From: Pseudomonas baetica
Lineage (GTDB): Bacteria; Pseudomonadota; Gammaproteobacteria; Pseudomonadales; Pseudomonadaceae
Assembly: GCF_019733355.1 (NCBI RefSeq)
Contig: NZ_JAIHLQ010000006.1
Coordinates: 1-64,000, forward strand
Direction of reading: 5' to 3'
DNA: 64,000 bases
Shown here piece after piece: positions 16,211 to 24,167 of this stretch. The first letter of the stretch is position 1. Every line of letters begins with the position of its first letter. The position numbers and the translations under genes were made by a program. The notes beneath the pieces were generated by a model. The model was not told where the DNA came from and did no database searches. It worked only from the letters and a program-made list of their open reading frames with translations.

Positions 16211-16471
16211 TCAACCCTCAGCTTCTCGACCAATCTCAAGCAATGCAGCCGGATTATTCTTGAAAGCTGAAGCAAAGGCCGAGCGATTTTTCGCCATGAA
16301 AATACCTACTTCTTCACCCATTTTTTCATCTAACCCAGGCACATTCTGAATCAGTGCCGCAGTGAGTGCTTCGCCAAGCTCAAGCATCGCATCATGTTGA
16401 TCTGCCAGCTTTTTTTCCACGAAGATTGTCTCCAGGTCTCGGGTACTGCGATACAAGGTTTCTACAGCCAT
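16211..16471 (-). CDS. Hypothetical protein, 86 aa
   Basis: Helical and acidic throughout (RDLETIFVEKKLADQHDAMLELGEALTAAL), without membrane segments or Cys. ATG 16471 follows GAGGCCGATC. It lies 70 bp downstream of the methylase-like gene and may share its transcript. Not recognised. Confidence 0.6.
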   Translation of the reverse strand: MAVETLYRSTRDLETIFVEKKLADQHDAMLELGEALTAALIQNVPGLDEKMGEEVGIFMAKNRSAFASAFKNNPAALLEIGREAEG

Positions 16472-16540
16472 GATCGGCCTCGTTTATGTGATGACTTTTA
16501 GTCGGAAACTGATTCAGCAGGTAGGGTTCTCTGCTCAACG

Positions 16541-17347
16541 CTACAGGTTGCTAGCCTGTACAAAATTATTGTCTACGGCTGTGTGTGCCAAAACCCCACA
16601 AGTGAATTCAGAAAGCTGCGTAGCTGAATCCTCTTTCAGATAGGCGATTCCCATCTCGCTTTCAAGTGAAAAACCGCGCTTGAGCTTGTAGTCAAAGAGA
16701 TTCATGGCATGTGAGGGGGTATGCCAATGAGAATACTCAGCTAGCGTCAGGGTATTGCCGTGTACCACAACGGCCGGGATGTGAAGCAAGCTCAACTGAA
16801 TGAAGGCCATGTGAACGGCGCGTATGTCGAGATCGATCAAGGTGGCGTGCAGGTGTTGCTGGTAATTGATACCCAGTTCGAGCATTGAATTAGCAAACCC
16901 GATGACCATGGCACCAGATCCGCTTGCGGGTTCCGAAAGCGTCACGAAACCTCTGCGCTTCACCTGTGCTTGAATATGCTCGCTATCCATCGCGAGCTTT
17001 GAAAGCACGGTTGAAATAGAGGGTGGGGTGAAAAATTGCCCCATATCGGCATTCGATACCCCGAGGCGCATGTAGAGCTCGCCGAGTAGATCACCAGCCT
17101 GTAAATCAAGGGCTTGAACGAGATGCTGCAGTAGCTCACCGAATTTGGGCTGATCTTGTGGTTTGTACTTGCCAATGAGGGTTAGATAGCGGGCTTCCCG
17201 AACATCACGCGCAGATTGGTCGCACGAATTGCGTATCGCGATTGCGGCCATCTCAACAAAATCGGCGAATACGCTCCTGGCTGGGTAGTAGCCTACAGAG
17301 CTGATGATGCTAGACATCGTCGCAAGGCTTTCTTTGGTACTGGGCAT
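16541..17347 (-). CDS. N6-adenine methylase-like protein lacking a visible NPPY motif, 268 aa
   Basis: The core has M-G-Q-F-F-T-P-P and S-E-P-A-S-G-S-G-A-M (SAM-binding motif I of HsdM-type methylases), then D-L-D-I-R-A-V-H and QLSLLHIPA..VHGNTL, as in N6-adenine methyltransferases. Where the catalytic (N/D)PP(Y/F) is expected, after GNTL, only TLAEYSHWHTP is seen. The protein is also short for HsdM and has no specificity or restriction partner. It may be a non-catalytic or divergent SAM-binding protein such as those found on integrative elements. Starts 32 bp from its own promoter. Confidence 0.65.
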   Translation of the reverse strand: MPSTKESLATMSSIISSVGYYPARSVFADFVEMAAIAIRNSCDQSARDVREARYLTLIGKYKPQDQPKFGELLQHLVQALDLQAGDLLGELYMRLGVSNADMGQFFTPPSISTVLSKLAMDSEHIQAQVKRRGFVTLSEPASGSGAMVIGFANSMLELGINYQQHLHATLIDLDIRAVHMAFIQLSLLHIPAVVVHGNTLTLAEYSHWHTPSHAMNLFDYKLKRGFSLESEMGIAYLKEDSATQLSEFTCGVLAHTAVDNNFVQASNL

Positions 17348-17378
17348 TGAAGCACTCCATGATTGAGCTATAGGAGTG

Positions 17379-17407
17379 AGTCTCTAGCGAGTGGCTGAGT
17401 GCCAGAA
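17379..17407 (-). promoter_or_regulatory. Family-P promoter
   Basis: -35 TTCTGG (17402-17407), 17 bp, -10 GAGACT (17379-17384); weaker -10 but standard distance to ATG 17347. Confidence 0.65.
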
Positions 17408-17540
17408 CCACCATTTTGCTTACGGCATTTTGGCTCGCCGTATTCACAAGGTGCCGTTATCGTGAGTAGTGGGCGTCATCCATGCCTGCTACCTGGCCGC
17501 AATGAAGCGGCCAGGTACCGATCTGAACAGGAATCTATTC

Positions 17541-17921
17541 GTGAAGAAAGTTGCACTAATTGCCGCTGCTGTATTGTCCTTGGCCGTCCTGGGCGGTTGC
17601 GCTAACGGAAAGTCACCTCTTGACTACGAAACTGGGACTTTCGTCGCGCCAGAGAAAGTTCAACAACTTAAAACTGCTCGCGCATCTCAAGAGCAAGTTG
17701 TTAAAGAAATCGGTTATCCATCTTCAAAAGGTGAAATCTCTTCCAAGGAAATTTGGCGATACGAATATAACCTCATTACCGCGATTCCTTTCGTAGGTAA
17801 AAACAAAGCCGAAGCGACCGTCTTTGAATGGTCGAAGAGTGGTAAGTTGCTGGACGCTTACAAAACCAATGGTGGGAATGGTAGCTCCAGTAACCCACTC
17901 CTGAAAGCCGCTGGTATGTGA
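17541..17921 (+). CDS. Lipoprotein with SmpA/BamE-like core, 126 aa
   Basis: The start is probably GTG 17541 (AGGA 8 bp upstream); an in-frame upstream GTG at 17469 would hide the signal peptide. Residues 1-22 end in the lipobox L-G-G-C, so the product is lipidated and periplasmic. The mature part (PEKVQQLKTARASQEQVVKEIGYPS...EIWRYEYN) follows the V...IG.P......WRY pattern of SmpA/OmlA (BamE) domains. It is a plus-strand single gene closed by a strong terminator, resembling a chromosomal-type cargo gene. Confidence 0.65.
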   Translation: MKKVALIAAAVLSLAVLGGCANGKSPLDYETGTFVAPEKVQQLKTARASQEQVVKEIGYPSSKGEISSKEIWRYEYNLITAIPFVGKNKAEATVFEWSKSGKLLDAYKTNGGNGSSSNPLLKAAGM

Positions 17922-17939
17922 TTTCAGTCAGATCAAAGA

Positions 17940-17964
17940 GGGGCTCAGATTGAGCCCCTTTTTT
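17940..17964 (+). terminator. Rho-independent terminator
   Basis: GGGGCTCA - GAT - TGAGCCCC followed by six Ts, 18 bp after the lipoprotein stop. Confidence 0.9.
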
Positions 17965-18141
17965 GTTCTTTGCTCATGATAGTCGCAAGGGTCAGGTCGG
18001 TGCTCACAGATGGCTGCAGATGGCGCTAATGACATTGTCATAGCTTGAGGCCGGCAAGAGTGAGAAAGGCGGGAGGCAGTTCGTAGAGAGGCAAGGACGG
18101 TCAAAGGAGATGAGAGGCGGGCCGCATTTAGCCCGCGCGGA

Positions 18142-18630
18142 TCAGTGTTTGACAACTGCCGAGGGGAATTGAATGTCAGGATCTTCACATCGCTTCAAAA
18201 GTGCTTCAATTTGTTGGCTGTAGTAGACCCAGTCAGCACAAGCATTGGCAATCGCAATCTTCATGGTGTCGGCCGATGATGCTTTAACCTCATCCCGCAA
18301 GCCTTCTGGAAAGCGAATGTTGAAACCCTGTACGGTGCCTTCCTCAGGATCAATCCGCTGGAACCTTAAAAGCACCTCGTCAGCCACATCTGAGCCCAGC
18401 CGGGTGGCCAGGGAGTTGCGCATTGTGATCAGCCGGCGATGACTCTCAAATTGGCTGATAACTGCGAGTGCCACTTCACTGTTGAAACTGCGGAACTGGC
18501 GTCGAGCCACCTCTTCGATAGCTTCTTTGAGCACGATCGGAATACGAAGTACGAATTTTTCAGCCGTCCGCGACGGGGCCGCAGGGAATGCGGAATCCGG
18601 GGTTGATGTCAGGCTGGTCGAGCTATTCAT
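18142..18630 (-). CDS. Arc-like ribbon-helix-helix DNA-binding protein, 162 aa
   Basis: Residues 20-65 carry a ribbon-helix-helix: KFVLRIPIVLKEAIEEVARR, then SFNSEVALAVISQF, matching Arc/MetJ-type proteins (beta strand, then two helices with the FNSE turn). The remaining 100 residues form a second segment that also has an RF..GLRDEVK strand-helix, perhaps a second RHH-like unit. Likely a plasmid transcription regulator. A 12-bp-arm inverted repeat at 18712-18752 lies 80 bp upstream and could be its operator. No family-P element precedes it. Confidence 0.75.
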   Translation of the reverse strand: MNSSTSLTSTPDSAFPAAPSRTAEKFVLRIPIVLKEAIEEVARRQFRSFNSEVALAVISQFESHRRLITMRNSLATRLGSDVADEVLLRFQRIDPEEGTVQGFNIRFPEGLRDEVKASSADTMKIAIANACADWVYYSQQIEALLKRCEDPDIQFPSAVVKH

Positions 18631-18711
18631 GGTGTCAGACTCAGGTCGGTAGTCAATAAAACTGGGCGCATTCTCCGCTGAACCTTATCATTTTTCCAGT
18701 CAAGAACATGA

Positions 18712-18752
18712 CGCCAAATTGCCTGTTGTCGGATTTCTACGGCAGTTTGGCG
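18712..18752. repeat. Inverted repeat between two minus-strand genes
   Basis: Arms CGCCAAATTGCC (18712-18723) and GGCAGTTTGGCG (18741-18752) match at 11 of 12 positions around a 17-bp loop. It lies upstream of the ribbon-helix-helix gene and downstream of 18795-19292, so it may be an operator or a stem for transcript processing. Confidence 0.6.
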
Positions 18753-18794
18753 CTTTGTTCATGTGGGGAATAGGTTTCAGCAGATGTTTTGCAT

Positions 18795-19292
18795 TCAGAG
18801 GCCTTTGAGTGTCTCGTTCAGGAACTCGATTTCTGATTCACCATAGGCCTCAATCAAACCTTTCTTCACCTCAGGGGTGAAGATGTAAGGGAAGACCTCA
18901 ACTTTTCCTGGAGTTGAGTGGAACACTACCAGTGTCGACTTTGCAGTGGCCTCACGCAATTCACGCACGATGTCCATTTCATCGGCTATTTGGGCAATGG
19001 CCAGGCGCATGAAGTCAGTTGGATTTGTGGGGCGGATTGCATTCTTGGGGATCTGCGTGAGATCCAAGCTGAAACCATGCTTCACTAGATTATCAATGAT
19101 CTGTTCTTGAAGCCCCTTGTTCAGTACCAAGGTGAATTCTCGATTGCGCTCAGAACCTGATGCAGAGCCTACAATTGCACCAAAGAAAAGGAGTGAGCAC
19201 GACCACTCTCGGTTTCCAGGACTGGATGACGGTCCCTTAAGATTTCCGAGGGTGAGTTTTGCATCTTTTGCCGCGCGCAATGATTCGAACAT
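18795..19292 (-). CDS. Hypothetical protein, 165 aa
   Basis: Begins MFESLRAAKDAKLTLGNLKG. A beta segment with REFTLVLNKGLQEQIIDNLVKHGF is followed by helices and FHSTPGKVEVFPYIFTPEVKKGLIEAYGE. Soluble, no Cys-rich motif. Single gene between its family-P promoter and the inverted repeat. Not recognised. Confidence 0.65.
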   Translation of the reverse strand: MFESLRAAKDAKLTLGNLKGPSSSPGNREWSCSLLFFGAIVGSASGSERNREFTLVLNKGLQEQIIDNLVKHGFSLDLTQIPKNAIRPTNPTDFMRLAIAQIADEMDIVRELREATAKSTLVVFHSTPGKVEVFPYIFTPEVKKGLIEAYGESEIEFLNETLKGL

Positions 19293-19321
19293 GATCAGGT
19301 GCTCTGCTGTTAGGAAGCACC

Positions 19322-19350
19322 AGAATCAGTGGCTTTAGGGTGTGCCAGAA
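19322..19350 (-). promoter_or_regulatory. Family-P promoter
   Basis: -35 TTCTGG (19345-19350), 17 bp, -10 GATTCT (19322-19327), 30 bp from ATG 19292. Confidence 0.7.
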
Positions 19351-19359
19351 GGGGGTCAT

Positions 19360-19940
19360 TTGAGAGATTCAATAACTGTGAAATACAACGAAAGCGCCTA
19401 TTCACTAATTCCACGGACATCCATAAGGCTTAGCTCATAGCCAGCTCGATCCTTATTGCATAGTTCAATGCCTATGGAGATTAAAGCTCTGCGCGTGCGA
19501 TATGAAGCACGCGCAAATTGCCCGCGGTTGTGGTCGATCTTGTTCTATTCACGTGGCAACCAAACGGTACTCGCATCAAGATCTACGGTGAATCCTCATG
19601 CTGCTATTTCTGCGGCTGCCAAGGCGTAGTCGTCGCCCCATGACTATGTGAGGAAACGAAGTCATCAAGTATTAGCAGTTCGATAAAGGGCTTCTTGCGA
19701 TCTCGGCCGTTCCAGTCGCTACCATGTCCAGCTACCAGGTGCTGATGTGAATCTCGCAACCGGGGCATAGCTAACGGATGTCCACAGTTAGGTTGATTGA
19801 GGCATAGCCCTTACAGCTTGAAGGAGACCTCCACTAGGCATGCAGGTTTCGAAGTAGCAAAGAGCTTATGAGGTCATGGGGGCTCGCTTGATCTTCTTGC
19901 TGTGGCGTCCTGAGCCGCACTGAGGTGATGTGACAGCAAA
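19360..19940. other. 580-bp stretch without a convincing gene
   Basis: No open frame with a start and ribosome site is seen on either strand. A plus-strand run from about 19512 to TGA near 19650 lacks a start but reads like protein (KLPAVVVDLVLFTWQPNG... then C-C-Y-F-C-G-C), and may be a decayed insert such as a transposase remnant. No family-P element is present, which is unusual for this plasmid. Confidence 0.4.
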
Positions 19941-20468
19941 CTACTGGTCCACGCGCGCCATGTCGGCTTCGGTGTGAGGAACTCCGCCTTTGTTCAGCCG
20001 TTTGTAGAGCGACTTCAAGGTCAGTTCGTCACCGATGTACTCGATCTCCATTTGAGGGAATGGATGGTGTAGAAAACGTCGCATCTGATCGGCGCGGGGA
20101 ATATCTGACCAGTAGATGTCACCAAAGATTGGGAACTCGCCGGCAAGGAAGTCACGCACGGCCGATACTCGCTGCTGACCATCCAGCAACCATCCAGCCA
20201 TGGGAGCCGGCTTAGCAGAATCTCCCTCCCACTCACGGCCGTTTACAACGAGAAAACCGGTTCCGAAGCCTAAAAAAACACCTTCGATGAAGCTAACCTT
20301 CTTCTCACGGTCCCAGCATTCAGCACGCTGCCAGTCGGGCAACACGAAGCGCATGATTTGGCGGCTTTCTGGAAGAAGGGTGAGGTCGCGATTTATTGAA
20401 GCCGTAGGGATCAGGCATTCGATCGTAAAAGCGCGGGTCGTACCATTGAGCAGTCGAGGGGGAAGCAT
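19941..20468 (-). CDS. DUF262-like (ParB/Srx-fold) protein, N-terminal domain only, 175 aa
   Basis: The DUF262 signature D-G-Q-Q-R lies near residue 95 (WLLDGQQRVSAVRDFL), preceded by the strand PESRQIMRFVLPDWQR and followed by Y-I-G-D-E-L and L-Y-K-R-L-N-K-G-G. DUF262 is the N-terminal NTP-hydrolysing domain of GmrSD-type and related anti-phage nucleases; here the C-terminal nuclease domain is absent. ATG 20468 follows GGAG and lies 31 bp from the promoter -10; a longer frame to 20498 is rejected. It could be a regulator or a truncated defence gene. Confidence 0.65.
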   Translation of the reverse strand: MLPPRLLNGTTRAFTIECLIPTASINRDLTLLPESRQIMRFVLPDWQRAECWDREKKVSFIEGVFLGFGTGFLVVNGREWEGDSAKPAPMAGWLLDGQQRVSAVRDFLAGEFPIFGDIYWSDIPRADQMRRFLHHPFPQMEIEYIGDELTLKSLYKRLNKGGVPHTEADMARVDQ

Positions 20469-20498
20469 TGCGGTATCTCCATAACGGTTATACCGCAC

Positions 20499-20527
20499 AT
20501 CTTCTGGTGGTTTATATCGTGCCAGAA
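20499..20527 (-). promoter_or_regulatory. Family-P promoter
   Basis: -35 TTCTGG (20522-20527), 17 bp, -10 GAAGAT (20499-20504). Confidence 0.75.
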
Positions 20528-20528
20528 G

Positions 20529-20852
20529 CTACCTATGTATGACTCCACTGATAGCGTCACTAGGCATAAAGCCAGCGACCATCTCAAGACCAACATCGCC
20601 TCCGGAAGTCATCAGCAGGGCTGCCATTGGGTGCTGACGCGCCTCTTTTGCGTTCATCCCGAAAGCGTTAAACACTGGGATGCCAAAGTAGATCTGATCT
20701 GTCGGTGCAATGCCTACCTGTTCGGAAACCGCAGCCAGGGCACCACTCAGAGCGGCTTTACGCTCACGCCATGGCAGCTCAGAGATAATTCTGGCAGATC
20801 GGTTAAATGGTTTACCTACATTGTCCAACGCTTCATAGGGCACTGATTTCAT
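20529..20852 (-). CDS. Hypothetical protein, 107 aa
   Basis: ATG 20852 (MKSVPYEALDNVGKPFNRSARI) is chosen because GAGAACC and a promoter leader precede it; the frame is open to 20915. Two regions: a helical core (ALSGALAAVSEQVGIA) and a Met/Gly-rich C-terminus (GGDVGLEMVAGFMPSDAI). No membrane or zinc motif. Function unknown. Confidence 0.65.
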   Translation of the reverse strand: MKSVPYEALDNVGKPFNRSARIISELPWRERKAALSGALAAVSEQVGIAPTDQIYFGIPVFNAFGMNAKEARQHPMAALLMTSGGDVGLEMVAGFMPSDAISGVIHR

Positions 20853-20887
20853 CGACGGTTCTCTGTATTCAGAAGTTGAGTGCACCC

Positions 20888-20915
20888 ATTGTCTTGCTAT
20901 TAGCGTGTGCCTCAA
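20888..20915 (-). promoter_or_regulatory. Family-P promoter variant with 16-bp spacer
   Basis: -35 TTGAGG followed by CAC (20910-20915), 16 bp, -10 GACAAT (20888-20893), then GGGTGCACTCAACTT, a strong leader match. The single-base shorter -35 makes CTTGAGG, closer to a classic sigma-32 -35. The only member with altered spacing. Confidence 0.6.
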
Positions 20916-21022
20916 GCCTGGTCATCCATCTGGATCGAAACTCGCAGACCGAGGCCCTTAATCAGTAGCGCGGCTTGCGTAGGGTTGATCAGCGAATTCT
21001 TGAATTGGCGTGGGTCAGACAT
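20912..21022 (-). CDS. Candidate 36-aa protein
   Basis: Begins MSDPRQFKNSLINPTQAALL and ends at a TGA inside the next gene's -35 box. The preceding ATTTTGGATTG resembles the secondary promoter motif. No good Shine-Dalgarno is visible. Supported only by its sense-like composition and its position abutting the promoter, as real genes here do. Confidence 0.35.
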   Translation of the reverse strand: MSDPRQFKNSLINPTQAALLIKGLGLRVSIQMDDQA

Positions 21023-21090
21023 GAGAATGAGAGTTGAGTACAATCCAAAATGGGGCATGGAATGCATGCCCCTTGGGATGTGCTTTGGGA

Positions 21091-21825
21091 TCAGAAGCAG
21101 AAACCATGCTGCATAGGAGCGCTCGATTCAGGGGCAGAATGGGCTGGCTCATTTGTTGGCTTTGGCTCCGACACTGGTGCGACTACCGAGACAGCTGTAG
21201 GTGGCTGGTATTCGGGTTCAGTGATCTCACCCTTCTGGACGCGAAGCGCTTGAAGGGATAGGTAGGCTTCAAGGTATGGTCGAAACTTAGATCCGTGAAG
21301 ACCGCGCGTTGAAAGGTCGCGTCCCTGGGTCTGAGCACGATTCGCGATGTAGTTGCGCTTGTTTTGAGACATCAGCAGGACGTAACCAGCGCTATACCAG
21401 CCTTCGATCATTGTGATGATCGCCGGCATGTTCTCCTTGAACACCCGCTGCGCAGATTTGAGCTCGTGATCAAGCCGGGCTTTCGCTTTCGTCAGATCGT
21501 CGTCCAATTCACTTACACCACACCATGCTCGGAGGGCTTCGCGTGAAGCTCCTTGGGCCTTAGGAAGTTTCAGGCCTGCAACTGTGCAGAACACTTCTTT
21601 GCCAACTGAATTCAGTCCATTGCAGATGTGCTCAAGGCCGTAGAAATCTTTATTCAAAACCTTCTCTGCAAAGCCGATGTGGTACTCGCGGACGTCCGCA
21701 GGCTGGCCGGCGCACTTCGCGTGCATGCTCTGCATGTAAAGGGTCGCGATCGAGGTGATCAGTTCAGCCCGGGGCAGACCGGACTGCAACAGGGTAGAGG
21801 TGGCATGGCTGGAAGTGCTGATCAT
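21091..21825 (-). CDS. Hypothetical protein, 244 aa
   Basis: Starts MISTSSHATSTLLQSGLPRAEL behind GAGG, 33 bp from the promoter -10. Predominantly helical, with a long charged helix (DDDLTKAKARLDHELKSAQRVFKE) and a Pro/Ser-rich C-terminal tail (EPKPTNEPAHSAPESSAP). Resembles a soluble, possibly oligomeric protein. Not recognised. Monocistronic. Confidence 0.7.
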   Translation of the reverse strand: MISTSSHATSTLLQSGLPRAELITSIATLYMQSMHAKCAGQPADVREYHIGFAEKVLNKDFYGLEHICNGLNSVGKEVFCTVAGLKLPKAQGASREALRAWCGVSELDDDLTKAKARLDHELKSAQRVFKENMPAIITMIEGWYSAGYVLLMSQNKRNYIANRAQTQGRDLSTRGLHGSKFRPYLEAYLSLQALRVQKGEITEPEYQPPTAVSVVAPVSEPKPTNEPAHSAPESSAPMQHGFCF

Positions 21826-21857
21826 CTGAATGAAGCCTCAATGTAGTGAATGAGGCT

Positions 21858-21886
21858 ATTTTCAGATCGGAAATGATGTGGCAGAA
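21858..21886 (-). promoter_or_regulatory. Family-P promoter
   Basis: -35 TTCTGC (21881-21886), 17 bp, -10 GAAAAT (21858-21863), leader AGCCTCATTCAC. Confidence 0.75.
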
Positions 21887-21915
21887 CCCCTGGAAGAGTA
21901 GGCGTACGAGGTAAA

Positions 21916-22443
21916 TCAGGATGCTTGTATGTCTTCAGTAAAGTGTTCCTGGATAGCACTCTCACAGCTAACCCGGTGAGGGCCTGGCCAGTCTTTTACC
22001 CATTGCGGCGCCTCCACTGCTAGCCTCAGGTCGTCGGAGTGGTCGTCGTTGTCCTTCAGCTTCAGCGCTTGGAGCATACCCATGTCAAGTATGGCGGCCG
22101 TGACATCGATCTGCGTTTCACCCGGGTCCGCCACAGTGGCATTGTCTTGAATCCAGACCTCTGGGTAGAACGTTACGAAAACACGTTGCGATTCTGAGGC
22201 TGACGCCAAGTACCAGGTGCGGAATTGAACTGCGGTCGCACCATCGGATGCCGCGGGAAATCGGTCAATGATGTAACCACTGACCTCGATGTTGTGGGAC
22301 GGTTCGCCGTCGCGTGAACAGGCGAGAAGACCGAACTGGCCTTTGAGATGTGACGGTTGGAAGCAGACCAGTTGCTTCATGCTGTCTTTGTAGTAGACCC
22401 GGCAGTTGCCGTTATCGGTGTGGTGGAAAGTCAGAAGTTTCAT
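21916..22443 (-). CDS. Hypothetical protein, 175 aa
   Basis: ATG 22443 (MKLLTFHHTDNGNCRVYYKD) follows GGGAG; the upstream ATG at 22455 would begin inside the leader. Beta-rich composition with several Asp/Ser loops (LKDNDDHSDDLRLAV). No signal peptide or metal motif. Single gene behind its promoter. Not recognised. Confidence 0.65.
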   Translation of the reverse strand: MKLLTFHHTDNGNCRVYYKDSMKQLVCFQPSHLKGQFGLLACSRDGEPSHNIEVSGYIIDRFPAASDGATAVQFRTWYLASASESQRVFVTFYPEVWIQDNATVADPGETQIDVTAAILDMGMLQALKLKDNDDHSDDLRLAVEAPQWVKDWPGPHRVSCESAIQEHFTEDIQAS

Positions 22444-22470
22444 GGGCGCTCCCAATGATTGGACGCGCCC

Positions 22471-22499
22471 ATGATTAGACCTGGCCCAGCGTGGCAGAA
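22471..22499 (-). promoter_or_regulatory. Family-P promoter
   Basis: -35 TTCTGC (22494-22499), 17 bp, -10 AATCAT (22471-22476). Confidence 0.7.
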
Positions 22500-22502
22500 C
22501 CC

Positions 22503-24167
22503 TTAGGCTGCCTGTTGAGCGTTTTTAGGCAGATAGCGCTCTACCAACAGTCGCATGCGGCCTGTATCCGGCACATTCGCCTCAAAGACTCGGCCGGGGT
22601 CAGTGATACCTGTGCCTTGTGCAGCCTTAACTCCCAAAAGTTCGATGATCGGAGGATCTGATCCATCCTCTGACACAAGGAATATGGATAGCACAGGGTT
22701 GGGCTGACCTTCGCGGTCTAGCCTTCCTGTGACCTGCTCGTGCACTTTGGGCGACCAGTCCAGTTCACCGTGCAGCACAACACTGCATCGAGCCTGTAGC
22801 CCGTCGAGGCCTGCCCCGGAGCGCAGTGACAGAATCAGAACATTCGACTCTCCCGCTAGGAAGCGACGTTTGGATTCTTCCTTCTGCTTGGGCGACTCAC
22901 TCCCCGTGTACATAACGGGGTTCCACTGGGCCAGCTCTTCATTCCAGATGTCGTAGACGGCCCGATGCCAGCCTGCAAGAACAATGGGCACATTGTCCTC
23001 CAGAAACATGCGCGCGTATTGAGCAATAAATCGAGCCTTCGAGATGCCAGTGGCCTGGCGCACGAGCATGTCGAGCTCTCTGCCGGCCTGACCACGCTCT
23101 TCGAAAGTGCCAGTTTGGTACCTAAGGGCTAGCTTTCGAGCTATCTCTTCGATCGACTTCAGAGCCTTCTGATCATGGGCAATGTCCTCAACCATCGTGC
23201 TGACCTGGGGCAGCTGTCGTCCTACATCCTCTCGCGTGCGCCGCAGGAAAACCTTCTGTTCCCTAAGGTAAGATCCCAACGCCTCTGGGTCTGATACGTG
23301 CTGGCCATCGCTACACCACTCTCGAATGAATTCTCCACGAGTACCTAACACATCGGTCTGAAGGATCTCGAAAATATTAAAGATCTCAATCCCAAAGTTG
23401 TACACCGGTGTTGCTGATAGGCCCAATCGAAAGTCCACATTCTGGGCGAGCACGTTCGATGCTTCGCCTTTGACGCTCTCCAGGCCTTTGCGAAGGCCGC
23501 CGATCTCATCCCAGCAAGCTGATTTGAAAAAACGACTTCTGAACATATCAACCCACCCGGCCAATTTACCGTATGTGATGATGTAGACGTCGCTGGGCGG
23601 GAGGTCGTAGGGCGTTCCGGTCCGGATTATGTGCGCCGACAGATCAGAGAATTCCTCTACCTTGTTCAGCCATTGTTTTTGAAGGTGAGTGTCCACAACC
23701 ACTAACCCGGGTCTACATGCCGGATTCAGCAGCCACATCACGGTAGCCGCCGTTTTCCCGAGTCCGATGTCGTCCCCCAGCAGAAGTGTGCCGGTAGCGT
23801 GGGCGAGTGCAGCAGCTTGCATTTGGTAAAGCCGTGACTGGCATGCGGGCTTCAATCCTGAGCATGGGGACGGAACGAAGCTGGGAAGGAGGATCTGTTC
23901 GAGTTCAGCCTTCCGAGCCTGAAAGCCTTTGCGGCCCTTTTTCAAAGCCCTGGCTGCAGAATCCGAAATGTCGAGAGGGTAGCGACTGGCAAACCATTCA
24001 AGATCGCTGCAATGCTCCAGATCATTAGGGAACGTGAAGCAATCAACCTGAGTTTTCGATACTCGCGGGAAAATCTGCTTGAGACGGATCGCTACGTGCG
24101 GAGCTAACCCCTCAAGCAGCCACTGACGTTTACTGTCTGTCAGGGTCAACTTGCCATAGGTATTCAT
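22503..24167 (-). CDS. SNF2/SF2-family helicase-like ATPase, 554 aa
   Basis: Helicase motifs are visible in order: Q-M-Q-A-A-A-L-A-H before L-L-G-D-D-I-G-L-G-K-T-A (Walker A); a Walker B-like C-W-D-E-I-G-G (DEIG, a variant of DEAH); R-L-G-L-S-A-T-P (motif III); then ILSLRSGAGLDGLQ (motif V) and H-E-Q-V-T-G-R-L-D-R-E-G-Q (motif VI with the arginine finger). This layout is SNF2-like (two RecA lobes, about 550 aa) and moves on double-stranded DNA. ATG 24167 overlaps the end of the nuclease gene as ATGA; the GTG at 24176 is an alternative. Probably works with that nuclease, as phages often pair SNF2 and VRR-type nucleases. Confidence 0.85.
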   Translation of the reverse strand: MNTYGKLTLTDSKRQWLLEGLAPHVAIRLKQIFPRVSKTQVDCFTFPNDLEHCSDLEWFASRYPLDISDSAARALKKGRKGFQARKAELEQILLPSFVPSPCSGLKPACQSRLYQMQAAALAHATGTLLLGDDIGLGKTAATVMWLLNPACRPGLVVVDTHLQKQWLNKVEEFSDLSAHIIRTGTPYDLPPSDVYIITYGKLAGWVDMFRSRFFKSACWDEIGGLRKGLESVKGEASNVLAQNVDFRLGLSATPVYNFGIEIFNIFEILQTDVLGTRGEFIREWCSDGQHVSDPEALGSYLREQKVFLRRTREDVGRQLPQVSTMVEDIAHDQKALKSIEEIARKLALRYQTGTFEERGQAGRELDMLVRQATGISKARFIAQYARMFLEDNVPIVLAGWHRAVYDIWNEELAQWNPVMYTGSESPKQKEESKRRFLAGESNVLILSLRSGAGLDGLQARCSVVLHGELDWSPKVHEQVTGRLDREGQPNPVLSIFLVSEDGSDPPIIELLGVKAAQGTGITDPGRVFEANVPDTGRMRLLVERYLPKNAQQAA

